Shown: positions 31,664-38,570 of the stretch, piece by piece
Layout: every line of letters begins with the position of its first letter
Position numbering within the stretch: the first letter of the stretch is position 1
Origin: an uncultured Dysosmobacter sp.
GTDB lineage: Bacteria; Bacillota; Clostridia; Oscillospirales; Oscillospiraceae
Length of the DNA stretch: 38,926 nt
Assembly: GCA_934636905.1 (NCBI GenBank)
Contig: CAKUBJ010000018.1
Coordinates: forward strand, 1-38,926
Direction: 5' to 3'
Notes under the pieces: model-generated
Database searches by the model: none
The model's input: only the letters and a program-made list of their open reading frames with translations
Told to the model about the DNA's origin: nothing
Made by a program: the position numbers and the translations under genes

Positions 31664-33049
31664 ATGAATTTCAGTTATCTCCGTCGGGAGCCGGGCTTCT
31701 ACCGCCGGGTCTTTTCTCTGGCGCTGCCGGTCATCCTGCAAAATCTGATTACAACCTCTCTGGGCTTTATGGACACCTTCATGGTGGGGCTGGTAGGGCA
31801 GGAGGAAATGTCCGCCGTCACGGCGGCCAATGTCCCCATCTATATCCTCCAGCTGGTGATTTTCGGCCTGCAAAGCGGCTCCAGCGTCCTCATCAGCCAG
31901 TACTGGGGCAAGGGGGACAGGGAGTCCATCAACCGGGTGCTGGGCATCGGCATCTTTGTGGCCGGCGGTGTCTCCACCGTCTGTGCGCTGATTATGGGAC
32001 TGTTCCCCGGGCAGGTGCTGCGGCTCATCACCGACAATCTCCGGCTGGTGGAACTGGGAATCCCCTATATCCGCATTGTGGGCTTCTCCTACATCTTCAA
32101 CTCCGTCTCCTCCATCTACATCGGGATGCAGCGCAGCATTGAAAATCCCCGCTTCGGCATGATTGTCTTTGCCCTGTCCACCCTGTGCAACACGCTGGGC
32201 AACTATCTCCTGATTTTCGGCAAGCTGGGGCTGCCGGCGCTGGGTGTGGAGGGCGCCGCCATCGCCACCTTCTCCTCCCGGGTGCTGGAATTTGTCATCT
32301 CCCTGACCTACGCCCTCCGGTGCCGGCGGATGCCCCTGCTTTCCGGCTGCATTCTCCGCCCCGGCAAGGCCGTGTTTGACAGCTTTGTGAAGTTCTCTAC
32401 GCCGGTGCTGCTGAACGAAACCCTCTGGGGAACCGGCACCTCGCTGTACACCGTCATTATGGGGCACATGGCCGGAAGCACCGACCTTCTCTCCGCCTAC
32501 ACCGTGGCCGGCAACATTGACCGGATGGTGACGGTGTCCATCTTCGGCGTGGCGGCGGCCACCGCCGTCATTGTAGGCAAGGAGGTGGGCATGGGCAGCA
32601 AAAACACCCATGCCATTGGCCGCGCCCTGTGCTTTGTGGCTCTCTGCACCGGCTTTGGCGTGGCGGCCATGGAGCAGCTGCTGTTCTGGGGGCTGCTGAA
32701 GCCCCATGTGCTGCCCCTGTTCTCCATGTCCTCCCAGGCAGCCGCCCTGTGCGTCACCATGATGACCTGCTATTCCATCTCCGCCCCTCTCCACGCCTTT
32801 GCCACCACCAGCATCGTGGGGGTGCTCCGGGGCGGCGGCGACGTGCGAACCGCCATGTTCATTGACATCCTGCCCCTCTGGTGCTTCACCCTGCCGATGC
32901 TGGTGCTGCTGGGGCTGATTCTCCACGCCCCCATTGCCCTGTTCTGTTTTGTCATGGCCATGGAGTCGGCGCTGAAGGTGCCCTTCGGCGTCCGCCGCAT
33001 CCGCAGCGGAAAGTGGATTCACGATGTCACAAAGGAGTTGGCTTTATGA
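31664..33049 (+). CDS. MATE-family multidrug/cation efflux transporter
   Basis: The 461-residue membrane protein has 12 predicted helices in two related halves. The N-terminal half opens with FSLALPVILQNLITTSLGFMDTFMVG, the MATE signature, and the second half repeats the pattern with STPVLLNETLWGTGTSLYTVIMG. MATE proteins export cationic drugs or metabolites using Na+ or H+ gradients; the substrate is unknown. The ATG at 31664 is used because the sequence starts MNFSYLRREPGFYRRVFSLA; its ribosome binding site (AGGGAA, about 10 nt away) is weak. It overlaps the next gene by 4 bp (ATGA). Confidence 0.9.
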   Translation: MNFSYLRREPGFYRRVFSLALPVILQNLITTSLGFMDTFMVGLVGQEEMSAVTAANVPIYILQLVIFGLQSGSSVLISQYWGKGDRESINRVLGIGIFVAGGVSTVCALIMGLFPGQVLRLITDNLRLVELGIPYIRIVGFSYIFNSVSSIYIGMQRSIENPRFGMIVFALSTLCNTLGNYLLIFGKLGLPALGVEGAAIATFSSRVLEFVISLTYALRCRRMPLLSGCILRPGKAVFDSFVKFSTPVLLNETLWGTGTSLYTVIMGHMAGSTDLLSAYTVAGNIDRMVTVSIFGVAAATAVIVGKEVGMGSKNTHAIGRALCFVALCTGFGVAAMEQLLFWGLLKPHVLPLFSMSSQAAALCVTMMTCYSISAPLHAFATTSIVGVLRGGGDVRTAMFIDILPLWCFTLPMLVLLGLILHAPIALFCFVMAMESALKVPFGVRRIRSGKWIHDVTKELAL

Positions 33050-33873
33050 CGGATTCCCTGTTCCGCTGCCCGGTCTGCGCCGGCGCCCTGTTCCGGGAGG
33101 CGCATTCTTACCGCTGCGCCGCCGGTCACAGCTACGACATTGCAAAGGAGGGCTATACCTACCTCCTGCCCCCCAATCAGAAGCACTCCGCCGACCCCGG
33201 CGACGACAAGGCCATGGCCGCCGCCCGGCGGGATTTCCTATCCGCAGGGTATTATCGGCCGCTGTTGAATACGATTTGTAGTCGAATGATTGCCCTTTCT
33301 GATGAAAAACCGGTGATTCTGGACGCCGGCTGCGGCGAGGGCTACTACACCTCCGGAATCCGGCAGGCTCTGGCGGTGGCGGGAAAGCTGCCCCGCATGG
33401 CCGGCATTGACATTTCCAAATCCATCCTGCGGCTGGCAGCCAAACGGGATTCCTATGTGGAGTTTGCCGTGGCCTCCTGCTATCATCTGCCCTTTGCGGA
33501 CAACACGGCGGATTTTCTGCTGGACTGCTTCTCCCCCCTTGCGGCGGAGGAGTTCCTGCGGGTTCTGAAGCCCGGCGGGTACTTTCTCTATGTGGTGCCC
33601 GGGGCACGGCATCTGTGGGAACTGAAGCAGGTACTCTACGACGCGCCGTATCTCAATGAGGAGAAGGAAACCCCCTACGCCGGCTTTGCCTACCGGGACA
33701 TCGTCCCGGTGGATTTCCCCTTCCGGCTGGAAAGTCAGGCCGCCATCACATCCCTCTTCCGCATGACCCCCTACTTCTGGAAAACGCCCAGAAGCGGCGC
33801 GGAGCGGCTGGAGCAGCTGGAACGGCTGGACTGTCAGGCCTCCTTCCGGGTGCATCTCTTCCGGAAGCTGTGA
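33046..33873 (+). CDS. RlmA-like 23S rRNA (guanine-N1)-methyltransferase
   Basis: This is a 275-residue SAM-dependent methyltransferase. A zinc-binding N-terminus, FRCPVCAGALF with Cys8, Cys11, Cys24 and His28, precedes the Rossmann core with motif I ILDAGCGEGYYTSGI and motif II MAGIDISKSIL, then LLDCFSPLAAEEFLRVLKPG. This architecture is that of RlmA(I)/RlmA(II) enzymes, which methylate N1 of G745 or G748 in 23S rRNA; RlmA(II) relates to tylosin resistance. Translation is probably coupled to the MATE gene by the ATGA overlap, a pairing consistent with, but not proof of, a drug-tolerance role. Which guanine is methylated cannot be said. Confidence 0.87.
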   Translation: MTDSLFRCPVCAGALFREAHSYRCAAGHSYDIAKEGYTYLLPPNQKHSADPGDDKAMAAARRDFLSAGYYRPLLNTICSRMIALSDEKPVILDAGCGEGYYTSGIRQALAVAGKLPRMAGIDISKSILRLAAKRDSYVEFAVASCYHLPFADNTADFLLDCFSPLAAEEFLRVLKPGGYFLYVVPGARHLWELKQVLYDAPYLNEEKETPYAGFAYRDIVPVDFPFRLESQAAITSLFRMTPYFWKTPRSGAERLEQLERLDCQASFRVHLFRKL

Positions 33874-33930
33874 CGGAGCCTCCGGATTGTCCGGCAGTTC
33901 TTTGGCAGAACGTTGATACTCGTAAATACA

Positions 33931-34053
33931 GTGGTGAGTTTTCCACGACGGTAAGGAGGAGTGTGCGCGGGACTGCGCCCGCAGGCGCGTTTCGGAGCGC
34001 AACCGCCGCAAAGCGGCGGCACTTGGCGCGTAGATAACCCAAGAAGGGATACA
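33931..34053 (+). repeat. GC-rich mosaic repeat, copy 3
   Basis: Starts with GTGAGTTTTCCACGACGGTAAGG, then joins directly to the segment GGGACTGCGCCCGCAGGC through CCGCCGCAAAGCGGCGG to GATAACCCAAGAAGGGAT. That second part is nearly identical to copy 1 at 1541-1625 (minus strand), about 85 bp; the middle part present in copies 1 and 2 is missing here. It lies in a gene-free stretch, 33874-34348. Confidence 0.7.
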
Positions 34054-34172
34054 CCGTCGCGGCATTACGATTTGCGCCCATTGTGCCGCAAATCGTGCCG
34101 CTTCCTCGAAACAGCCTCGCTTCTTCTGCCGCTGGCAGCGCTTCGGCTGTTTCCCCGCGCCATTGAAATCTT

Positions 34173-34246
34173 CAGTTTTCAGAACTTCTGTGAAGTTCCG
34201 AAAACTGGCTCAGCGGGGTGAAAAGACTTTTTCGGCACGCTGAGCC
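34173..34246. repeat. Two-hairpin dispersed element, copy B
   Basis: Related to copy A (22955-23025) but reversed. Hairpin 2 appears first: CAGTTTTC-x-GAACTTC / GAAGTTC-x-GAAAACTG (34173-34207). Hairpin 1 follows: GGCTCAGCG ... GAAAA / TTTTC ... CGCTGAGCC (34207-34246), with an unpaired GGGT/GGCA step. The core GAAAAAGTCTTTTC on the minus strand is identical to copy A. A further stem GCCTCCGGC/GCCGGAGGC follows directly after. Confidence 0.7.
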
Positions 34247-34348
34247 TCCGGCCTATAGCCGGAGGCACCTGCTTATTTTGCTTATTTTCAAACCGCCCGA
34301 TTGTCAGACCCGCATCCCGCGCGCCGCTTCCGGCGCATGGTACTGCCG

Positions 34349-34602
34349 TAAAAAACGTCAGCCCCCATTCGCTCCAACGGCGAATGGGGGCTACTTCTGA
34401 TGCGTTTCTTTCAATGCAGCTACCTCTTCTTCCATCTATATTGCCGCGTCAGCCGGCGCATGAACCGCCAATCCATGAAGCACCGTGCGTACAGAACGCA
34501 AATCTTACGCCAACTCATAAATGATGTGCTTCGTCTTTGGCCTGCCAACACCGCCTGCGGCGAAGAGACAGTGTGCCAATTCCATGGACACCGCTCTCTT
34601 GT
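34349..34602 (-). ncRNA. Candidate structured RNA gene (~254 nt)
   Basis: The minus strand shows TTGACT (34632-34637), 17 bp and TACGTT (34609-34614), then about 250 nt ending in a textbook terminator: 13-bp stem AGCCCCCATTCGC/GCGAATGGGGGCT (34360-34392) followed by six Ts (34350-34355). Inside are paired segments: AGAGA..GTGTCC with GG.ACAC..TCTCT near the 5' end, CGCC/GGCG, TTGG/CCAA and GAAGCAC/GTGCTTC enclosing GCGT/ACGC. The region is less GC-rich than its surroundings. It does not match SRP RNA, tmRNA, RNase P or 6S RNA by eye. An alternative is a decayed gene: one frame reads MELAHCLFAAGGVGRPKTKH from 34585, with stops at 34505-34507 and 34436-34438. Confidence 0.45.
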
Positions 34603-34709
34603 GTCTATAACGTACAATAATTCCGGGTATAAGTCAATAGATTCTGTGCATTTTCTGCATTCTGCATAAATTTTCCGTGCCCGGACAGGCAGGCCGCACA
34701 AAGGCGGCA

Positions 34710-35747
34710 CTATTCCCTCAGCGCCGCAAGCAGCACCGGAAGAGACAGCCCCGGTTCCTCCTGAAATGCGTCCAAAAGCGCAGTCACGTTGTCCTCGTCA
34801 TGCTCAATCTCCCGGCTGAACAGCCGCAGGGCTTCCCTCAGTCCGGAGAAGCGGGACAGCCGCTCTGTCACCAGAACTCCCAGTACACAGAACATGGCTC
34901 GCCCCAGCAGGTCGCCGTCGTTCACCGCCTTCAGGAGATAGCGGAAGGCAAAATAGACGGCAATCCGTTCCGTCAGCGCCGGTTCCGCAGGATGGAATCC
35001 GGCATCCGGCGGCACCGCGCCCCAGCGCTCCAGCAGGGCTTTCCAGTCCGGTTCCAGAATTTCCAGCCCCAGCAGGCACTGCCTTGCGGCAGCCTCCCAG
35101 TCCCCGGCGCTTTTCGCCTCCGCTTCCTCAGCCCCGGCACAGGGTGCAGCACAGAAGGCCGCCAGATTTTCCATATCCTCATCCTCCAACAGGCACTGCG
35201 CCCGGTACGCAGTCCGCAGAAACGCCCGGAGCCGCCGGTTCAGAGGCAGGCTGCGGCAGCAAAGCAGGTTCAGAAGCTGCTCCCGCAGGGGAACCAGCCA
35301 GTCCAGCCACGCGTCCCCCTCCTCCGCCGGTTCCCCGTCCTCCCGGGTCAGGAAGGTCAGCGGCTCTCTGCTACCCAGCAGCAGGTCATTGGCCTTCGGG
35401 CAGGCGGCAGACAGGGTGATTTCCCGGAAGGCGCCGTAATCCTCCGTGAACCGCGGGTGCTCCCGGCAGGTGACGGAGGTGGCCTCCGCTCCCCAGGCGC
35501 AGTGAATCTCGCAGAGGTTTTCCCGGTTCAGAAAGGGGCACCGCCCGCCCCGGAGGGGAAAGCAGAAATCCTCGCCGTCAAACCCCATGGCGTCCCGGAG
35601 CCGCTCTCCCAGAGGGCCGGGGGCCTCCTGATACCGCCGGGCCGTGTCCTCATCAATGACCACCTCCCAGCCGATGCAGCAGCTGTGGGGGCAGCTGCCT
35701 GCCAGACAGGAAAAGTAATCAAAATATTCCGGAATACGGACAATCAT
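34710..35747 (-). CDS. FliB-family (flagellin lysine-N-methylase-like) protein
   Basis: The 345-residue protein begins MIVRIPEYFDYFSCLAGSCP with a cysteine cluster CPHSCCIGWEVVID, then GGRCPFLNRENLCEIH and TSVTCREHPRF. These Cys-rich motifs match the FliB/YkgJ-type family, which probably binds an Fe-S or zinc centre. Salmonella FliB methylates flagellin lysines, but most Clostridia members occur without flagellar genes, as here, so another methylation or redox role is likely. The ATG at 35747 follows AGGAGGAATCCCC. Its consensus promoter is in the divergent gap shared with a ferredoxin-type gene. Confidence 0.82.
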   Translation of the reverse strand: MIVRIPEYFDYFSCLAGSCPHSCCIGWEVVIDEDTARRYQEAPGPLGERLRDAMGFDGEDFCFPLRGGRCPFLNRENLCEIHCAWGAEATSVTCREHPRFTEDYGAFREITLSAACPKANDLLLGSREPLTFLTREDGEPAEEGDAWLDWLVPLREQLLNLLCCRSLPLNRRLRAFLRTAYRAQCLLEDEDMENLAAFCAAPCAGAEEAEAKSAGDWEAAARQCLLGLEILEPDWKALLERWGAVPPDAGFHPAEPALTERIAVYFAFRYLLKAVNDGDLLGRAMFCVLGVLVTERLSRFSGLREALRLFSREIEHDEDNVTALLDAFQEEPGLSLPVLLAALRE

Positions 35748-35788
35748 GGGGATTCCTCCTGAAAATGGGGCTGATTTTTGTGTAAAAA

Positions 35789-35846
35789 GTTGCAAACGCA
35801 ACAGATTTTCTCCTGATATTATACGATACTATACGGGAAATGACAA
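35789..35846. promoter_or_regulatory. Divergent control region: FliB-like promoter and GTTGCAAACGCAAC palindrome
   Basis: The minus strand has TTGTCA (35841-35846), a 17-bp spacer and a perfect TATAAT (35818-35823), starting near 35811 towards the FliB-like gene. The palindrome GTTGCAAACGCAAC (35789-35802) lies about 10-22 nt into that transcript. Rightward, TTGCAA (35790-35795) with TGATAT 18 bp on could be the ferredoxin promoter and would overlap the palindrome. One repressor could therefore control both genes. Confidence 0.6.
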
Positions 35847-35880
35847 GGCTGCATAGCCGCAAAAAAAGGAGACAACCTAT

Positions 35881-36630
35881 ATGGTACGGAGAGTCATTGA
35901 AATTGACCGTGATCGATGCAACGGCTGCGGCGCCTGTGCCGCTGCCTGTCAGGAGGGGGCCATCGGCATGGTGGACGGCAAGGCCGTGCTCCTGCGGGAC
36001 GACTACTGCGACGGTCTGGGGAACTGCCTGCCCCACTGCCCCACCAACGCCATTACCTTTGTGGAGCGGGAAGCCGCCGCCTTTGACGAAAAAGCGGTGG
36101 CCGCCGCCCAGCTGGTGAAAAAGGCGGAAGCGCTGAAAGGCAGCGCCCCGGTGACCCGCAGCGGCTGTTCCGGCAGTACGCCGCTTCCCATAGGCGGCTG
36201 CCCCGGCAGCCAGCCTGCCGGATTAACCCGGAGCGGAGCAGAGGGGCTTATGCTGTCCGATGCACTTTCCCATCTGGGACAGTGGCCCATTCAAATCAAG
36301 CTGCTGCCGGTGCAGGCGCCCTTCTATCAGGGGGCGAAGCTGCTGATTGCCGCCGACTGCACCGCCTTTTCCCGGGCGGACTTTCACCGGCGGTTTATGA
36401 AAGGCCGCATTACCATGATCGGCTGCCCCAAGCTGGACGAGGGGGACTACGCGGAAAAGCTGACGGAAATTCTCCGGCTCAACGACATCCGGGAGGTCAC
36501 CATCGTCCGTATGGAGGTGCCCTGCTGCGGCGGATTGCAGCGGGCGGCGGAAACGGCTCTCCGGACAAGCGGAAAGTTCCTGCCCTGGCAGGTGGTAACC
36601 CTGCGGCGGGACGGAACGATTCAGGAATGA
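35881..36630 (+). CDS. 4Fe-4S ferredoxin-domain protein
   Basis: This is a 249-residue cytoplasmic protein. The N-terminal ferredoxin fold has one full cluster motif, CNGCGACAAAC (Cys13/16/19/23). The second motif, CDGLGNCLPHCP, has Leu46 where the second cysteine would be (Cys43, Cys49, Cys53 remain), which suggests a 3Fe-4S or altered cluster. After a variable linker, a C-terminal region holds DCTAFSRADFHRRFM, IGCPKLD and VPCCGGLQRA, conserved in a family of clostridial Fe-S proteins of unknown role. AAAAAGGAGACAACCTAT precedes the ATG. A second small ferredoxin gene follows after 13 bp, so the two form an electron-transfer operon. Confidence 0.85.
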   Translation: MVRRVIEIDRDRCNGCGACAAACQEGAIGMVDGKAVLLRDDYCDGLGNCLPHCPTNAITFVEREAAAFDEKAVAAAQLVKKAEALKGSAPVTRSGCSGSTPLPIGGCPGSQPAGLTRSGAEGLMLSDALSHLGQWPIQIKLLPVQAPFYQGAKLLIAADCTAFSRADFHRRFMKGRITMIGCPKLDEGDYAEKLTEILRLNDIREVTIVRMEVPCCGGLQRAAETALRTSGKFLPWQVVTLRRDGTIQE

Positions 36631-36643
36631 AGGAGGAAGCGGA

Positions 36644-36826
36644 ATGAAAGCAACGGTCAATGAAACCTGCATCGGCTGCGGCCTGTGTGCCGGAACCTGC
36701 CCCGGGGTATTTTCCATGGGGGACGACGGGATGGCTCACGGCGGTGAGATTCCCGAAGCGCAGCTGTCGGAGGCGCAGGACGCCCGGGACGGCTGCCCTG
36801 TCAGCGCCATCAGCATTGAAGAGTAA
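36644..36826 (+). CDS. Small single-cluster ferredoxin
   Basis: The 60-residue ferredoxin reads MKATVNETCIGCGLCAGTCP with CxxCxxC (Cys9, Cys12, Cys15), an extra Cys19, and the distal Cys in DGCPVSAI. Length and motif match bacterial monocluster [4Fe-4S] ferredoxins. GGAGGAAGCGG precedes the ATG. It is the last gene of the two-gene operon and is followed by a terminator. Its partner oxidoreductase is not identifiable here. Confidence 0.93.
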   Translation: MKATVNETCIGCGLCAGTCPGVFSMGDDGMAHGGEIPEAQLSEAQDARDGCPVSAISIEE

Positions 36827-36838
36827 GTGAAATATCCG

Positions 36839-36877
36839 AAGCCCCGCCTGAGAGGTTTTCCCTTTCAGGCGGGGCTT
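36839..36877. terminator. Terminator between ferredoxin and spoVAF
   Basis: Perfect 13-bp stem AAGCCCCGCCTGA/TCAGGCGGGGCTT with a 13-nt loop, followed by TGCGTTTTG on the plus strand. It lies between convergent genes and may serve both. Confidence 0.75.
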
Positions 36878-36962
36878 TGCGTTTTGAAAAGGCTGTTTCT
36901 TCTCCCAGTGCGCCTGTGTTCGGAATCTCATAAAAGTGCCGAACATCCAGCCCCGGCGGCGG

Positions 36963-38381
36963 TCAGGTATTGTCCCGGCTGATAGGCTCCCGGATCAGCA
37001 GCCGCAGCAGTGCCCTGCCGTTGAAGGGCACCAGCGGATAGAGGTATCCCTTCCCCACCAGCGGCTTGGTGGTGCACAGCAGCACAAAGATGCCCACAAC
37101 CCCCAGGCAGAATCCCCAGACGTCAAAAGCCGCCGTTGCCAGCAGCAGCGCCACCCGCAGCAGCTTGAAGGCGTAGCCCAGTTCGTAGCTGGGCTGGGCA
37201 AACCCCGCCACGGACACGAAGGCCATATATACCAGCACCTCCGGCCCCAGCCAGCCGGCCTGTACGGCAAAGTCACCCAGCACCAGCGCCCCCAGCATGG
37301 AGAAGGAGTTGGACAGGCTGTCCGGCGTGTTCAGGGACGCCAGCTTCAGCACGTCAATGAGAAATTCCACCACCAGCAGCTGGCTCAGCAGGCTCAGAGA
37401 CACCGGTTCCGGAGAGGAGAGGAAATCCAGCCACCCCGGCAGGCGGTCAGGCTGGCTGACCATAAGGTACCACGCCGGGGTGATGAACAGGGACAGCAGA
37501 AACACCGCCACCCGCAGAACCCGGAGGTAGGTGCCGATGAGGGGCGGGAAGTAGTAGTCGTTGGACTCCTGGGTGAAATCGAAAAAGCCGGTGGGCAGAA
37601 TCATCACTGAGGGGGAGTTGTCCACCATCAGGACGATGCTGCCCTCCATGATGCTGGCGGCGGCCGCGTCGGGGCGTTCCGTGTAGCGCACCTTGGGAAA
37701 GGGATTGTACCACTGCTTCGGGCGGATGGCCTCCGCAAGGCTTTCCTGGGCCATGGACAGGGAGCGGACATCCAGCCCCAGCAGCTTCCCCCGGAGTTTC
37801 CGCAGCAAATCCGGATCCACTTTGTCATCCAGATAGCAGAGAACGGCGTCGTTATGGGTGCGGGAGCCGATTTTATGCCCCTCCATGGTCAGGTGGGGAT
37901 CCCGGATCCGGCGGCGCAGCAGCGCCATATTGGGCACCACCGCCTCCACAAAGCCGTCGTGGCTGCCCCGAAGCACCTTGCCGTCCGGCGGCTCGTCCAC
38001 CCCCCGGCTGGGATAGCCCTTGGCATCCATCAACGCCACGCCGGTAAGCCCCTCCATGGCCAGCAGGGATTTTCCAAGAAACACAGATGTCACGGCGTCC
38101 TCCACATCAAAAGTGACGTTGGATTCCGAAAAGGTGATATACCGGTTGAGAAAGTCCTGCATATCCGTCAGTCCCAGCACATTTTCCGGCTTCAAAGACA
38201 GCCAGAAGGCGCCCATCCGTTCAATGATGCCGTCGCTGCCGAAGCCGTCCACCACCCATAGCCTTGCCCGGCGGCCGCCGATGAGATAGTCCCGGCTTAC
38301 CATGTCGCAGCTGCGGCCCACCCCCAGCAGGCCGTCCAGTACCTGCACGTTCTCCATGTAGTCCTTTGAGAATATTTCCAT
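36963..38381 (-). CDS. spoVAF: Spore germination/SpoVAF-type GerA-family protein
   Basis: The 472-residue membrane protein starts MEIFSKDYMENVQVLDGLLG; the segment RDYLIGGRRARLWVVDGFGSDGIIERM is typical of SpoVAF. An N-terminal soluble domain of about 280 residues is followed by PFPKVRYTERPDAAAASIMEG, the conserved GerA-family motif, and about five transmembrane segments. SpoVAF sits in the inner spore membrane and works with the SpoVA dipicolinic-acid channel during germination. Unlike Bacillus, it is not next to spoVA genes in this window. CGGGAGGGATTG precedes the ATG at 38381, and a sigma-G-like promoter lies just upstream. Confidence 0.88.
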   Translation of the reverse strand: MEIFSKDYMENVQVLDGLLGVGRSCDMVSRDYLIGGRRARLWVVDGFGSDGIIERMGAFWLSLKPENVLGLTDMQDFLNRYITFSESNVTFDVEDAVTSVFLGKSLLAMEGLTGVALMDAKGYPSRGVDEPPDGKVLRGSHDGFVEAVVPNMALLRRRIRDPHLTMEGHKIGSRTHNDAVLCYLDDKVDPDLLRKLRGKLLGLDVRSLSMAQESLAEAIRPKQWYNPFPKVRYTERPDAAAASIMEGSIVLMVDNSPSVMILPTGFFDFTQESNDYYFPPLIGTYLRVLRVAVFLLSLFITPAWYLMVSQPDRLPGWLDFLSSPEPVSLSLLSQLLVVEFLIDVLKLASLNTPDSLSNSFSMLGALVLGDFAVQAGWLGPEVLVYMAFVSVAGFAQPSYELGYAFKLLRVALLLATAAFDVWGFCLGVVGIFVLLCTTKPLVGKGYLYPLVPFNGRALLRLLIREPISRDNT

Positions 38382-38404
38382 GCAATCCCTCCCGTTTCTG
38401 GAGG

Positions 38405-38436
38405 TAGTATGGCACCGGAGGGCGGTTTTTATGGCA
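38405..38436 (-). promoter_or_regulatory. Sigma-G/F-like promoter of spoVAF
   Basis: The minus strand carries CATACTA (38405-38411), identical to the sigma-G -10 consensus. The -35-like TGCCATA (38430-38436) lies 18 bp upstream, resembling TGMATA imperfectly. The predicted start gives a leader of about 15-20 nt. This fits forespore expression of a spore membrane protein. Confidence 0.6.
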
Positions 38437-38531
38437 GGAATGCAGTGAAAGGGCGTCAGCGTCGGAAAAAACGAAGCGCCGGGGCAAATCCCGGGTGGTC
38501 GTAAAACAGTAAAATCAAAAAATGGTGAAAA

Positions 38532-38570
38532 CCTTGTGTTTTCAAGGGGCGGCGTGACTTCGGTCACGCC
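38532..38570. other. Palindromic junction at the end of the recombinase gene
   Basis: A stem CCTTG/CAAGG (38532-38547) within GTGAAAACCTTGTGTTTTC lies next to a hairpin GGCGTGAC/GTCACGCC (38551-38570), which overlaps the recombinase stop and is followed by TTTCCTTTTTT on the plus strand. The segment between the recombinase and the spoVAF promoter is where the end of an integrated element would be expected. No att repeat can be confirmed because the other end is outside the window. Confidence 0.4.

Noticed and set aside
34349..34602. Candidate RNA as SRP RNA, 6S RNA, tmRNA or RNase P RNA
   Set aside because: None of their conserved motifs (SRP domain IV GGAAG loop, tmRNA tag frame and T-arm, RNase P GAGGAAAGTCC-type core, 6S long closing stem) could be found.
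34420..34710. 96-codon minus-strand frame inside the candidate RNA region
   Set aside because: The translation is Arg/Trp/Cys-rich without recognisable domains, it starts upstream of the likely promoter, has no ribosome binding site, and a different frame looks more gene-like. It was not called as a gene.
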